The position numbers and the translations under genes are program-made. This document shows, in pieces, positions 49,893 through 58,575 of a stretch of 64,000 nucleotides of DNA. The notes under the pieces were generated by a model. That model was not told the DNA's origin and did no database searches. It saw nothing but the letters and a program-made list of their open reading frames with translations. Origin of the DNA: Gordonibacter sp. 28C. Lineage in GTDB: Bacteria > Actinomycetota > Coriobacteriia > Coriobacteriales > Eggerthellaceae. How positions within the stretch are numbered: the stretch's first letter is position 1; each line of letters opens with the position of its first letter. The stretch spans positions 62,001 through 126,000 of the forward strand of contig NZ_PPTR01000007.1 of the NCBI RefSeq assembly GCF_003339845.1. Direction: 5' to 3'.

Positions 49893-50246
49893 ATGGCTGA
49901 AGAGCGTTTGGAAACGACGGCTGCAAGCGAGCACGTAACCGGAATTGACCCGCAGGGGAACAGCTCCCCTTGGAGCAAGGGACGCGGCAACAGGACGTTC
50001 CGCATCATCACGCTGGTCGCCCTGCCCCTTCTGTGGATCGGCTTCTTCCACTCCCTTTTCACGGGCAACGAGGGCAACATGTCCAGCTATTCGCTCGTGA
50101 TACTCATGTTCTCGCTACTAAACGCGGACGTGCTGGTCAAAGGCGAGAAGCTGCCGAACAAGGCGCTCAACGTGCTGGCGAAGGCCAACTGCGTGCTGCT
50201 GTTCCTGTGGGCGGTCGCAACCATCGTCCACGTGCTGGTGAAGTAG
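49893..50246 (+). CDS. small hypothetical membrane protein
   Basis: A 117-residue protein of unknown family. A hydrophilic N terminus of about 40 residues is followed by hydrophobic segments (IITLVALPLLWIGFFHSLF, SLVILMFSLLNADVLV, VLLFLWAVATIVHVLV), about three helices. ATG at 49893 follows GGAG nine bases upstream; earlier in-frame ATGs at 49878 and 49827 are possible. It is divergent from padR-DUF2812 and may be regulated by PadR. Confidence 0.65.
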   Translation: MAEERLETTAASEHVTGIDPQGNSSPWSKGRGNRTFRIITLVALPLLWIGFFHSLFTGNEGNMSSYSLVILMFSLLNADVLVKGEKLPNKALNVLAKANCVLLFLWAVATIVHVLVK

Positions 50247-50390
50247 CGCGAAAGCGGTCTTGCCCTTCTCCGGCCGTCGTCCCAGCACGCGAAGCGAGCG
50301 CGAAGCAGGAGCGAAGGATGCTCGACAAAAAGAACGCCTTTCAATTCGCATTGATGAAGGGGCGGCGCCCTTTCCCACTCGGGACAACAA

Positions 50391-50427
50391 AATGTCCTAA
50401 ATGGGGACAGTCCCCATTTAGGACATT
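50391..50427. repeat. 37-base perfect palindrome
   Basis: AATGTCCTAAATGGGGAC (50391-50408) and its exact complement (50410-50427) flank a single base. GAAGGGGCG-like outer arms extend the stem, with loops. It lies in the 415-base gap between the small membrane gene and smc, beside family B copy 2. No coding content is evident. Confidence 0.75.
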
Positions 50428-50531
50428 CGGGACGCCCCTTCTCAACAAAGCTCCCACAGGAAGACGGTTCCCGCCAAGGCGCCAGAAGCTCGATCATGCG
50501 CCCCGCAGGTGGAACCAGTCCTCAACCAGAT

Positions 50532-50642
50532 GGGCCCGGCGGAGGGCGCGTCGCGCGCAGATTCCGCACGAGCCGAACAGCCCAGCGGGCTGTTCGAGCG
50601 AGCTCAGGACTGCCCGAGCACGACGCGCCCTCCGCCGAGCCC
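50532..50642. repeat. repeat family B, copy 2 (downstream of smc)
   Basis: 22-base arms (50532-50553 and 50621-50642, matching at 21 of 22 positions) enclose a core nearly identical to that in trmD, read on the minus strand: CTCGGGCAGTCCTG(A)GCTC, then CGAACAGCCC-gct-GGGCTGTTCG, then GCTCGTGCGGAATCT. It begins 20 bases beyond the smc stop, so it could also act as a terminator. Confidence 0.85.
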
Positions 50643-50661
50643 CTCCCGCAGGTCGAACAAC

Positions 50662-53600
50662 CTATTCCGCATGCATCAAAGCATGCTCGAGCTTCTGGCT
50701 GACCACTTTCGTCACGCCATCGGCCTGCATGGACACGCCGAACAGCACGTCGGCCATCTCCATGGTGCGCCGCTGGTGGGTGATCATGATGAGCTGCGTG
50801 CGGTCGCGCAGCGTTCCCAGGTAGGCCGTGAGGCGACGCAGGTTCGAATCGTCGAGCGCAGCCTCCACCTCGTCCAGGATGTAGAACGGCGTGGCGCGGA
50901 TGCGGTACACCGCGAACAGGAGCGCGAGCGCCGTGAGCGACTTCTCGCCGCCGGACATGAGCATCATCTTCGTGATGCGCTTGCCGCGCGGCTGGGCCGT
51001 CACCTCCACGCCCGTGTTCTCCAGGTCCTCGGGGTCCACGAGCGAGAGCTCTGCGGAGCCGCCGGGGAACAGCACGGCGAATATCTCGCTGAAGTTCTTG
51101 TTGACGGCGTCGAACGTGCGGATGAAGTCGTCCTTCATGCGGGCGTCGATGACGCGCACGATCTTGCCGAGGGCGCGCCGGGCTCCGTCGAGGTCGGCGA
51201 GCTGCGCGGCCAGGTAGTCGTAGCGGGTCTTCAGGCGCTCGTACTCGTCGGCGGCGTCGGGGTTGATGGTGCCCATGTTGGCTATGCGGCGGCGCAGCTT
51301 GAACGCCTGGTCCTCGCACGCCCCACGGTCCTCCAGCTCGGGCAGGGCGAGCGCGTGGTCGAGCGGCGTCTTGCAGTCGTGGACGATGGCGTTCACGGCG
51401 GCCTCCACCTGCACCTCCAAGCGCCCCTTGTCGACGCGCGCCTGGCCCATGCGGGCGTTGGCCTCGTCGAACGCGTCGTGGGCCGCGCGGGCCGCGGCGC
51501 GGGCCTCGTTGGCGGCGTGGTGCATGCCGCCGGCGGCGTCCTGCGCGGCGTTCGCGGCGTCCTCGAGCGCGCGCGTGCGGCGCCGGGCGCTGTCGGAGAG
51601 CTCCTCCATGAGCGCGAGCAAGGGCTCGATGCGCTCCTGCGCCACCACCTTGCGCGCCAGCCCCTCGCGGGCCTCGGCGTCGGCGGCGTCGGCCTGCTCG
51701 ATCTCCCGCTGGCGGGCGTCCACCACGCGGGCCGTGTACGTCTCGCGCTCGGCGAGCGTGGCGGCCTTGAGCTTGGCTTCGGCCAGGGCGTCGCGCACCT
51801 GCGCGGCCTGTTTGCGCAGCGGAACGACGGAGTCCTGCGCCTCCGCCAGGCGCGCGGCGCTTTCCTCCAGCTCTTGGGCGAGGCCGGCCAGGCGCTGCTC
51901 CAGGGCCTCCACCGACGGGCGCGCCTCGGCCACGGTGCGCTCGGCCTCGGCGCGCTGGCGCTCGATGTCCTCGAACTCGCGGCGCACGGCGGCCAGCTTC
52001 TCCTCCGCGCGACGGGCGTCGGCGCGGGCCGCGTCCGTCTTGCCGCGCAGCTCGGCCAGCTCCTGCGACAAACGCAGGCTCTCACCCTGGGCCCGCCGCA
52101 GGGCCTCCTCGGCGGCGGCGGACGCCTCTTGCGCGCGATCGCGGGCCGCTTCGGAGGCGCCCAGGCGCGCGCGCAGGTCGTCGAGGCGGCGGGCGCGCGC
52201 GAGCACGCCCTCGGCGTCGTCCGCCGCGGCGGCGCCGAGCGTCACCTTGCCGTTCGGCCACACCACGCAGCCGTCTTCCGTGACGAAGCGCGCACCGAGC
52301 GCGTCGCGGGCGTGCGCCGCGAGCGCGGCGTCCAGGCCGTCGCACACCACCACGTCGCCCAGCAGCGCCTCCACGGCGTGGGCCGCCTCGGGCGGGTAGG
52401 ACAGGCCGTCCAGCAACGCGCGTCCGCCCCCCTGCGCGGCGGCGGCGCGGGCACAGGGCTCAGCGGCGGCGCGCCCGCCTTCGCGGGCGACGAGCACGAC
52501 CTCGCCCTGCTCGTCGCAGGACGCGAGCGCAGCCGCCACGGCCGAGGCCTTGGCAGGCTCGTCCACCAGCAGCGCCGCCACGTCGCCGCCCAGCAGGCGC
52601 TCCACGAGCGCCTCGGAGCCCGCGTCCGCCCGCAGCACGTGAGAGAGCGGCGCGAGCGCGCCGGACAGGTCGTCGGCGTGGTCGAGCAGCCACGCGCGCG
52701 CGGGGCCGGCGGCGGCGCTCGCGCGCTCCACCTCCTCGAGCCCCTTGATCTCGGAGGCCAGAAGCGACGCCTCGTCGCGAGCCTCGTCGAGCGCGGCGCG
52801 CGCGGCCTCGCGGGCCGTGAAGGCCTCGCTCACGGCCCCTCGCGCGGCGGCCTCGCGCTCCACGAGCGCGGCCAGCGCCGTCTCGCCGCTCGAGGCGGCT
52901 TCGGACAGCGCCACGGCCTCGGCCTGGGAGCGCTCGAGCTGCAGCTCGAGCTCCTTGCCGTGGCCTTCGATGAGCTTCACGTGGGCGAGCCCGCTCGCCA
53001 GCGACTCCTGCGTGGCGGCCAGCTCGCGGCGCGCCTGCTCCTGCGCGCGCTCGGCGACGCGCCGGGCCTCGGTGAGCGAGGCGGCCTCGCGGTCGAGCTC
53101 GCGGTGGCGCTCGGTGAACTCGGCGTGCTGGGCGGCGAGCCGCGCCACGTCGGCGTCGGCCCGCTCGCGGTCGGCGCGCACCTCGCCAACCTGGGCTGCC
53201 GCCTGCGCGCGCTCGGCCTCGGCCGCCGCGCGTCTCGCCTTGCCCGCCTCCAGCTCCACGCGCAGCTCGGCCTCGCGGCCTTGCGCGGCGCGGCGCTTCT
53301 CGTGCAGAAGCAGCGTGGCCCCGTCGAAGCGCTCCACGGCCGACGACGCGCGTCGGTGGCTCCGGGCCAGCTCGCCCGCGTCGGCGCTGTCGCGGCGTAT
53401 CCTCTCCTGCAGTTCCTCGGCGCGCGCCTCGGCTTCGGCGATGGCCGCCTTCTTCTGCGCCAGTTCCTCGTCTATCGCCTGCTCGCGCGCCACCGCCTCA
53501 TCCCACGCGCGCTGCAGCGCCCGCAGGTCGTCCACGGCCAGCGCCAGCGTGAGCTCGGACAGCTCGGCGGACAGGCCCTGGTAGGCCCGCGAGCGCTTCG

Positions 53601-54225
53601 CCTTGCGCTCGAGCGGCCCCAGCTGCCGCTCCACCTCGGCCGCCACGTCCTTCACGCGCGTGAGGTGCTGGTCCATGTGCTCCAGCTTGCGCTCGCTCTT
53701 CGCCTTGCGCTGCTTGTGCTTCAGGACGCCCGCCGCCTCCTCGATGAGCGCGCGGCGGTCCTCCGGCTTCGACTGCAGGATGGAGTCCAGGCTGCCCTGG
53801 CTGATGATGGAGTGCGTGCCCGTGCCCAGCCCCGTGTCGTGCAGGATGTCCAGCACGTCCATGCGGCGCGCCACCACTCCGTTGATCAGGTACTCGCTCT
53901 CGCCGGAGCGGTACATGCGGCGCGTGATGGCCACCTCGGAGAAATCCACCGGCAGCGTGCCGTCCGAGTTGTCCAGCACCAGGTCGACCTCCGCGATGCC
54001 GACCGGCTTGCGCGCCGACGACCCCGCGAAGATGACGTCCTCCATGGCCTGGCCGCGCAGGTTCTTCGCGTTGCGCTCTCCCAGCACCCACAGCACGGCG
54101 TCGGATATGTTGGATTTCCCCGACCCGTTCGGGCCCACCACGGCCGTGATGCCCGGTTCGAGCGCGAGCGCGCTGCGGTCGGCGAACGATTTGAAGCCCT
54201 TGAGGACGAGCGATTTCAGGTACAC
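50662..54225 (-). CDS. smc: chromosome segregation protein SMC
   Basis: A 1187-residue condensin ATPase. Walker A is GPNGSGKSNISDAVLWVLGE; two long coiled-coil arms (about 170-500 and 670-1000, rich in Ala, Glu and Arg) flank a hinge around 510-650 (HADDLSGALAPLSHVLRADA); the signature is LMSGGEKSLTALALLFA and Walker B is ILDEVEAALDDSN. The arms are unusually Ala/Arg-rich, as expected at this GC content. The gene is three bases downstream of rnc. Confidence 0.97.
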   Translation of the reverse strand: MYLKSLVLKGFKSFADRSALALEPGITAVVGPNGSGKSNISDAVLWVLGERNAKNLRGQAMEDVIFAGSSARKPVGIAEVDLVLDNSDGTLPVDFSEVAITRRMYRSGESEYLINGVVARRMDVLDILHDTGLGTGTHSIISQGSLDSILQSKPEDRRALIEEAAGVLKHKQRKAKSERKLEHMDQHLTRVKDVAAEVERQLGPLERKAKRSRAYQGLSAELSELTLALAVDDLRALQRAWDEAVAREQAIDEELAQKKAAIAEAEARAEELQERIRRDSADAGELARSHRRASSAVERFDGATLLLHEKRRAAQGREAELRVELEAGKARRAAAEAERAQAAAQVGEVRADRERADADVARLAAQHAEFTERHRELDREAASLTEARRVAERAQEQARRELAATQESLASGLAHVKLIEGHGKELELQLERSQAEAVALSEAASSGETALAALVEREAAARGAVSEAFTAREAARAALDEARDEASLLASEIKGLEEVERASAAAGPARAWLLDHADDLSGALAPLSHVLRADAGSEALVERLLGGDVAALLVDEPAKASAVAAALASCDEQGEVVLVAREGGRAAAEPCARAAAAQGGGRALLDGLSYPPEAAHAVEALLGDVVVCDGLDAALAAHARDALGARFVTEDGCVVWPNGKVTLGAAAADDAEGVLARARRLDDLRARLGASEAARDRAQEASAAAEEALRRAQGESLRLSQELAELRGKTDAARADARRAEEKLAAVRREFEDIERQRAEAERTVAEARPSVEALEQRLAGLAQELEESAARLAEAQDSVVPLRKQAAQVRDALAEAKLKAATLAERETYTARVVDARQREIEQADAADAEAREGLARKVVAQERIEPLLALMEELSDSARRRTRALEDAANAAQDAAGGMHHAANEARAAARAAHDAFDEANARMGQARVDKGRLEVQVEAAVNAIVHDCKTPLDHALALPELEDRGACEDQAFKLRRRIANMGTINPDAADEYERLKTRYDYLAAQLADLDGARRALGKIVRVIDARMKDDFIRTFDAVNKNFSEIFAVLFPGGSAELSLVDPEDLENTGVEVTAQPRGKRITKMMLMSGGEKSLTALALLFAVYRIRATPFYILDEVEAALDDSNLRRLTAYLGTLRDRTQLIMITHQRRTMEMADVLFGVSMQADGVTKVVSQKLEHALMHAE

Positions 54226-54228
54226 GGC

Positions 54229-55074
54229 CTACCCCTGCTTGCGCTGTTTGGCCTGGGCGCGCTCGTTCTTCTTGCGCGCCTTCTCCTCGGCCCTGGCGGC
54301 CGCCTTCTCGGCCTTGGCGAGCTTCGCCGCCTCCGCCTTCTCGGCGCGCGTCTCCTCGTCCACGCCCAGCCCGAAGAACTCGCCGAGGCGCGCGAGCGTG
54401 CTCTTGGCAGCCTGGCTCTCGGCCTCCTTCTTCGTGCGGCCCGTGCCGCGGGCCAGCCCCTGCGTGCCGGCGAACACCTGCGCCACGAACGTGCGGTCGT
54501 GCGGGGGGCCCTGGGTCTCCACGAGCTTGTACGTGGGGGTGATGCCGTCCTCCTGCAGCTTCTCCTGAAGCGCGCTCTTGGGGTTCTCGGGCTCGCGCGC
54601 CATGTCCATGGACATGCGCGGGATGAGCGTGCGCTCCACGAACTCCTGCGCGGCCTCGATGCCGCCGTCCAGGAACAGCGCGGCCACCACGGCCTCGTAC
54701 ACGTTCTCGAGCGCGGAGTGGAGCCCGCGCTTGCCCGTGCCCGTCTCCGACGAGCCGAACACGATGATGTCGGCGAACCCGAGCCGCTCCGCCACCTCCG
54801 ACAGGCTCGCGCCCGACACGAGCGCCACCTTGATGCGCGTGAGGCCGCCCTCGTCCAAGTCGTGGAAGCGGTCGAACGCGATGGTGGCCACGATGGCGCC
54901 CAGGATGCTGTCGCCCAGGAACTCGAGCCGTTCGTAGGAGTACTTGACGGACTTGCCCTCGGTAGCCGAGGGGTGGGTGATGGCAGAGAGCAGGAGGTGC
55001 TCGCCGGTGAACCGGTAATCGAGTATCTCCTGCGCTCTTTCCATCTTGCGCTGCTGCTCTTCGGTCAAATTCAT
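54229..55074 (-). CDS. rnc: ribonuclease III
   Basis: A 281-residue RNase III. The catalytic signature is YERLEFLGDSILGAIVATI, with a later EAVVAALFLDGGIEAA, then a double-stranded RNA-binding domain (NPKSALQEKLQEDGITPTYK to KKEAESQAAKSTLARL). A C-terminal tail of about 45 residues is Lys/Ala/Glu-rich (AEKAAARAEEKARKKNERAQ) and longer than in typical enzymes of about 230 residues; it may add non-specific RNA binding. It sits between plsX and smc, the conserved order. Confidence 0.96.
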   Translation of the reverse strand: MNLTEEQQRKMERAQEILDYRFTGEHLLLSAITHPSATEGKSVKYSYERLEFLGDSILGAIVATIAFDRFHDLDEGGLTRIKVALVSGASLSEVAERLGFADIIVFGSSETGTGKRGLHSALENVYEAVVAALFLDGGIEAAQEFVERTLIPRMSMDMAREPENPKSALQEKLQEDGITPTYKLVETQGPPHDRTFVAQVFAGTQGLARGTGRTKKEAESQAAKSTLARLGEFFGLGVDEETRAEKAEAAKLAKAEKAAARAEEKARKKNERAQAKQRKQG

Positions 55075-55210
55075 GAAGGTTCGGCCCTCGATAGGTTGTT
55101 TCTTTTTGCGTTTGCGTGTCCGATGCGGCGACGGCGCCCTCCGCCCCTCGAAGCGGGAGCCGGACGCGCGGAAAGCCCCGACGCGCCCGCGCCGGGGCCA
55201 ACAAGGCCGC

Positions 55211-56224
55211 TTACTCCATTGTAGCCGAGGACGCGCCCGCAGCCACGGTCTGCGCGATTATTTCAGAAACGCCCGCGCGCACGACCCCGGCGGTGGTGAG
55301 CACGCCGTTCTTCACGGCGTAAGCGCTCGACGAGCCGTGCCCCACGATGCACGCGCCCTTCACGCCCAAAAGGGGCGCGCCGCCGTACGTGTCGGGGCTC
55401 ACCTGCGCCATGAGCTCCTTCAGGCCGCCCTTGATGGCCAGCGCCCCCAGCTTCGTGAGCGGCGTCTTCATCATGATGCCCTTGAGCGTTTTGAACAGCG
55501 TCTTGGACGTGCCCTCGATGGTCTTCAGGCACACGTTGCCCGTGAAGCCGTCCGTGACGATGACGTCGAACGTGGCGGCCAGGATGTCGCCTCCCTCGGC
55601 GTTGCCCGCGAAGTTCGGCAGCTGCTCGCGCAGAAGTGCATGGGCCTCCTGGGCGAACTGGGAGCCCTTCGCCTCCTCCTCGCCGATGTTCAGCAGCGCC
55701 GCGCGCGGATGCTCGATCCCCACGATCTTCTCGGCGTAGATCGTGGCCATTTGGGCGAACTGCACCAGGTAGGCGGGCTTGCAGTCGGCGTTGGCGCCCA
55801 CGTCGCACATCACCACGGGGCGCACGGGCGACGGGATGACCGTGGCCAGCGCCGGACGCGCCACGCCCTTGATGCGGCCCATGACCAACGTGCCGGCCGC
55901 CAGGCACGCGCCGGTGGATCCGGCCGAGAAGAAGCCCTGGGCCTCCCCTTCCTTCACCAGGCGGCAGCCCACGACGATGGACGAGTCCTTCTTCTTGCGC
56001 ACGGCCTCGGCCGGGTGCTCGCCCATGCCGATGACCTCGGTGGTCGCGCGCGCCTCGCAGCGCTCGTGAGCCGCCGCGAACGGCTCCACCACGTCGGCCG
56101 GCCCGCACAGCACGACGTTCAGGCCGCCGTCGGCCGCGAGCGCCTGGGCCACGCCGTCCAGCACGACGCCCGGAGCGTCGTCGCCCCCCATGGCGTCTAC
56201 CGCAATGGTGACTTTATCGGCCAT
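55211..56224 (-). CDS. plsX: phosphate acyltransferase PlsX
   Basis: A 337-residue enzyme that makes acyl-phosphate from acyl-ACP for phospholipid synthesis. The N-terminal IAVDAMGGDDAPGVVLDG, FFSAGSTGACLAAGTLVMGR, DVGANADCKPAYLVQFAQM, NIGEEEAKGSQFAQEAH and VTDGFTGNVCLKTIEG are diagnostic. The ATG at 56224 has AAGGA eight bases upstream; an ATG nine bases earlier is too close to that site. A terminator separates it from rpmF. Confidence 0.96.
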   Translation of the reverse strand: MADKVTIAVDAMGGDDAPGVVLDGVAQALAADGGLNVVLCGPADVVEPFAAAHERCEARATTEVIGMGEHPAEAVRKKKDSSIVVGCRLVKEGEAQGFFSAGSTGACLAAGTLVMGRIKGVARPALATVIPSPVRPVVMCDVGANADCKPAYLVQFAQMATIYAEKIVGIEHPRAALLNIGEEEAKGSQFAQEAHALLREQLPNFAGNAEGGDILAATFDVIVTDGFTGNVCLKTIEGTSKTLFKTLKGIMMKTPLTKLGALAIKGGLKELMAQVSPDTYGGAPLLGVKGACIVGHGSSSAYAVKNGVLTTAGVVRAGVSEIIAQTVAAGASSATME

Positions 56225-56250
56225 GTTCTTCATCCTTCCCCGTAAACCGG

Positions 56251-56297
56251 AAAAAGCCTCCCGACACGTCAGCGATCGCGCTGACGTGTCGGGAGGC
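56251..56297 (-). terminator. intrinsic terminator after rpmF
   Basis: On the minus strand a perfect 19-bp stem (56297-56279 with 56274-56256) and four-base loop are followed directly by TTTTT (56255-56251). This is a textbook rho-independent terminator, 41 bases past the rpmF stop and 27 bases before the plsX ATG, so plsX expression may depend on read-through or attenuation. Confidence 0.85.
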
Positions 56298-56337
56298 TCG
56301 TTTGCTGCGACAGGTGCACCCAGCGCAGGTGGAAAAG

Positions 56338-56517
56338 CTAGTCCGTCTCGATGACTTCGCGGTTCTTGTAGAAACCGCAGTTCGGGCACACGCGATGCGG
56401 AAGCTTGACCTCGCCGCACTGCGGGCACACGGAACGGGCGGGCGCGGCGATTTTGTCGTTGCTGCTGCGACGGTTATGGGTGCGGATGCGGCCCATCTTG
56501 CGCTTAGGTACTGCCAT
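56338..56517 (-). CDS. rpmF: 50S ribosomal protein L32
   Basis: A 59-residue L32: MAVPKRKMGRIRTHNRRSSN at the start and a zinc-binding pattern of CPQC and CPNC (Cys31, Cys34, Cys44, Cys47) before FYKNREVIETD. The ATG follows GAAGGAG. The usual upstream yceD (DUF177) gene is absent; the next gene upstream is a serpin on the same strand. Confidence 0.96.
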   Translation of the reverse strand: MAVPKRKMGRIRTHNRRSSNDKIAAPARSVCPQCGEVKLPHRVCPNCGFYKNREVIETD

Positions 56518-56588
56518 GATCTATGCTCCTTCTGTAAGCCGAGCGAATCCATGTCGCCCGTCCTCGCTTAGTAAACATGCGAAACGGT

Positions 56589-56617
56589 ATAGTACCAAAG
56601 ATCGACGTCCTTCGCAA
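56589..56617 (-). promoter_or_regulatory. predicted rpmF promoter
   Basis: On the minus strand TTGCGA (56617-56612), a 17-base spacer and TACTAT (56594-56589), about 72 bases upstream of the rpmF ATG and within the serpin-rpmF spacer. Confidence 0.6.
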
Positions 56618-56703
56618 GCCCCTATCTGCGCTTTTCGGACGCTTTTCGCAGAACGCCGCGCACGCTTCGCACCGCGGCGCCCACCCCGCATCGAACGCCC
56701 GCG

Positions 56704-58032
56704 CTACGACGCGGAAGGGTTCCCGCACAGCCCCACGAACAGCACCGCCCCTTGCGGAGAGCGTATCTCGTACAAAAACGGCCGGTCGAGGACGAACTCG
56801 AACTCCCCCACGACCGAGGGATCGGGCAGCGCCGACATCTCCATGATGTCCACCTTCGTGTACGCGGCCGCCTCCACGCCGTACTCGTCCAGGCCGATGT
56901 GGCTCTCCTGCAGCACGCTCGACACGTAGGCGTCCGCGTCGGAGAGGCTCGAGAAGTCGGCGCGATCGTCGAACGCCGCGGACATGCCCATGCGCTGCAA
57001 CGCCTCGATCAGGCCGTACGAGCGGTCGAACGAGAACTTGGGCACACGGTAGGTGATATAGGCTTCGTCCGTGTCCTCGGCAGTGAACGCCTCCTCGAGC
57101 GCCTCCGCGTCGGCGAGCAGGGCGCGCGCGTCCACGCCCTCGGCCGGCAGCACGAACGTCATCTCGCTGCCGTCGGCGAACCCGAGGCTCGCGCGCGTGT
57201 AGGCGTCCGTGGAGCGGTACTCCCTCGGCTTGTCGAGGCGCTGCTCCATGAAGGAGGCGTCCACGTCGCCGTCCGCGGCGTGGAACGCGCCCGTCTCGGT
57301 GGCGCCGGTTTCGAAGGGCGAGGCCCATTCGCTTTTGAAGTAGAGGGCGCTCAAGATGGAGAGCAGCATGTCCTCCTGGGTTTCGACCTGCGGCGCGATG
57401 GTGCCTTCGGTGGCTTCGGCGATCCAGTTGCCCATGGCCTCGTTCGCGCCGGCCGAACCGAACCGCGCCGTGTAGAGCGAGGCGCTGAAGTTCCCGGCGA
57501 CCGCGTCGATGAAGCCCTGCCGGTACTCCGTGCCCTCGCGCAGCCACACCGAGTTCGCAAGCCTGACGTCCGCGTTGTTGCCCGCCATGAGCAGGTTTTG
57601 GAGATGCCCGCACTGCTCGGCCGTCGTCGTCGCGTCGTCCCCGCCGAGCACGGCGCCGATCTCGTCGGCCGTGTCGCCCGCCGCGCCGAGGCGCGTCATG
57701 GCGAGCGCGTAGTACAAGCTGATGGGCGAGTAGTTCTCGTTGGCCTCGCCGCGGCCCGCCGAGCCGCCGTCGCCAGCCAGCACCGCCGCGGCGCTGCGGT
57801 AGGAGAACCCGGCGAGCCCGTCGAGGAAGGCGTCGTTCACCGGGTTGTCCTCGCGCAGCTTCTCCTGCGCCTCGAAGTCGTCCGGGTCGGGCTTCGCGGG
57901 ATAGCCCGTCTGCGTCACGCGGGTCGCGCCGTCGAGCTCGTCCCCCGGCACGGAGCACCCCGCGAGCCCGAGCACGCAGGCGAGCGTTCCCAAAGCGACG
58001 AGGATGCAGACTTTGCGTAGCGGATGCCCCAT
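56704..58032 (-). CDS. serpin lipoprotein
   Basis: A 442-residue serpin, a suicide inhibitor of serine (or cysteine) proteases. A lipoprotein signal ends at LAGC (Cys26), so it is anchored outside the cell. Serpin blocks include ANENYSPISLYYALAMTRLG, LANSVWLREG, LSILSALYFKSEW, HIGLDEYGVEAAAYT and DRPFLYEIRSPQGAVLFVG. The reactive-loop hinge is EYGVEAAAYT (383-392), with Val at P14 where Thr/Ser is usual. Counting from Glu383 as P17 puts the scissile bond at Met399-Ser400. It stands alone upstream of rpmF. Confidence 0.94.
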   Translation of the reverse strand: MGHPLRKVCILVALGTLACVLGLAGCSVPGDELDGATRVTQTGYPAKPDPDDFEAQEKLREDNPVNDAFLDGLAGFSYRSAAAVLAGDGGSAGRGEANENYSPISLYYALAMTRLGAAGDTADEIGAVLGGDDATTTAEQCGHLQNLLMAGNNADVRLANSVWLREGTEYRQGFIDAVAGNFSASLYTARFGSAGANEAMGNWIAEATEGTIAPQVETQEDMLLSILSALYFKSEWASPFETGATETGAFHAADGDVDASFMEQRLDKPREYRSTDAYTRASLGFADGSEMTFVLPAEGVDARALLADAEALEEAFTAEDTDEAYITYRVPKFSFDRSYGLIEALQRMGMSAAFDDRADFSSLSDADAYVSSVLQESHIGLDEYGVEAAAYTKVDIMEMSALPDPSVVGEFEFVLDRPFLYEIRSPQGAVLFVGLCGNPSAS

Positions 58033-58575
58033 GGCGTCCCTCCGTTCGATAGCGCGCGGCGCGCGTGTTTGGCGTCGCGCACCAGTATCGCACAGATCGA
58101 ACCCGGATTCCCACGCGTTCGACGGTCAGCGCGATAACGGCGCGCCGCCCGTGCGGCCGCACGGGCGAGCGGCACCGAGAATGGAATCGCGGCCTTCCGA
58201 AGCGTCGCTTGAGCGGGGACGCCCCCTTGCTGATTTTCGAACACGTCGAGTCTTCCTCCACGGCTGCTCGAAACGCACGGTTTTCACCGCAATGTTGCAT
58301 CCAGTCTCGCACCCGTTATTTCCACCTGTGCACGACCTGGAGAAACACGCGCACACCGCCGCATCGAGCGCTACCAAACCCGAAAGGAGCCGCCAGAACG
58401 CAACATTGCGGCAGAAACAGTGCGTTTGACCCGTCCCCGGGCTTGCGTCCCGCAGGTTGGTGCAAGGCAAGCCGAGCCTAGAGGCGCAGGACGTGTTCGG
58501 AAGAAGGCCGCAAGCGCGCCTCGGACGGCGGAATCGCTAAACCGAACCGATGCCGCAGGCGCAGCGGGCGACCCG
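58033..58575. other. 543-base intergenic region holding one inverted-repeat element
   Basis: The gap lies between the serpin start and the ABC exporter stop. Apart from the inverted-repeat element at 58271-58427, I see no gene. The serpin promoter must lie near 58040-58150, but no strong hexamer pair was found. Confidence 0.5.
58271..58427. repeat. MITE-like inverted-repeat element 2
   Basis: 28-base inverted repeats (58271-58298 and 58400-58427) match at 24 of 28 positions; ends are AAACGCAC and the inner part is CCGCAATGTTGC. The total length of 157 bases is close to that of the 6774-6936 element, but the sequence differs. It has no coding potential. Confidence 0.65.
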
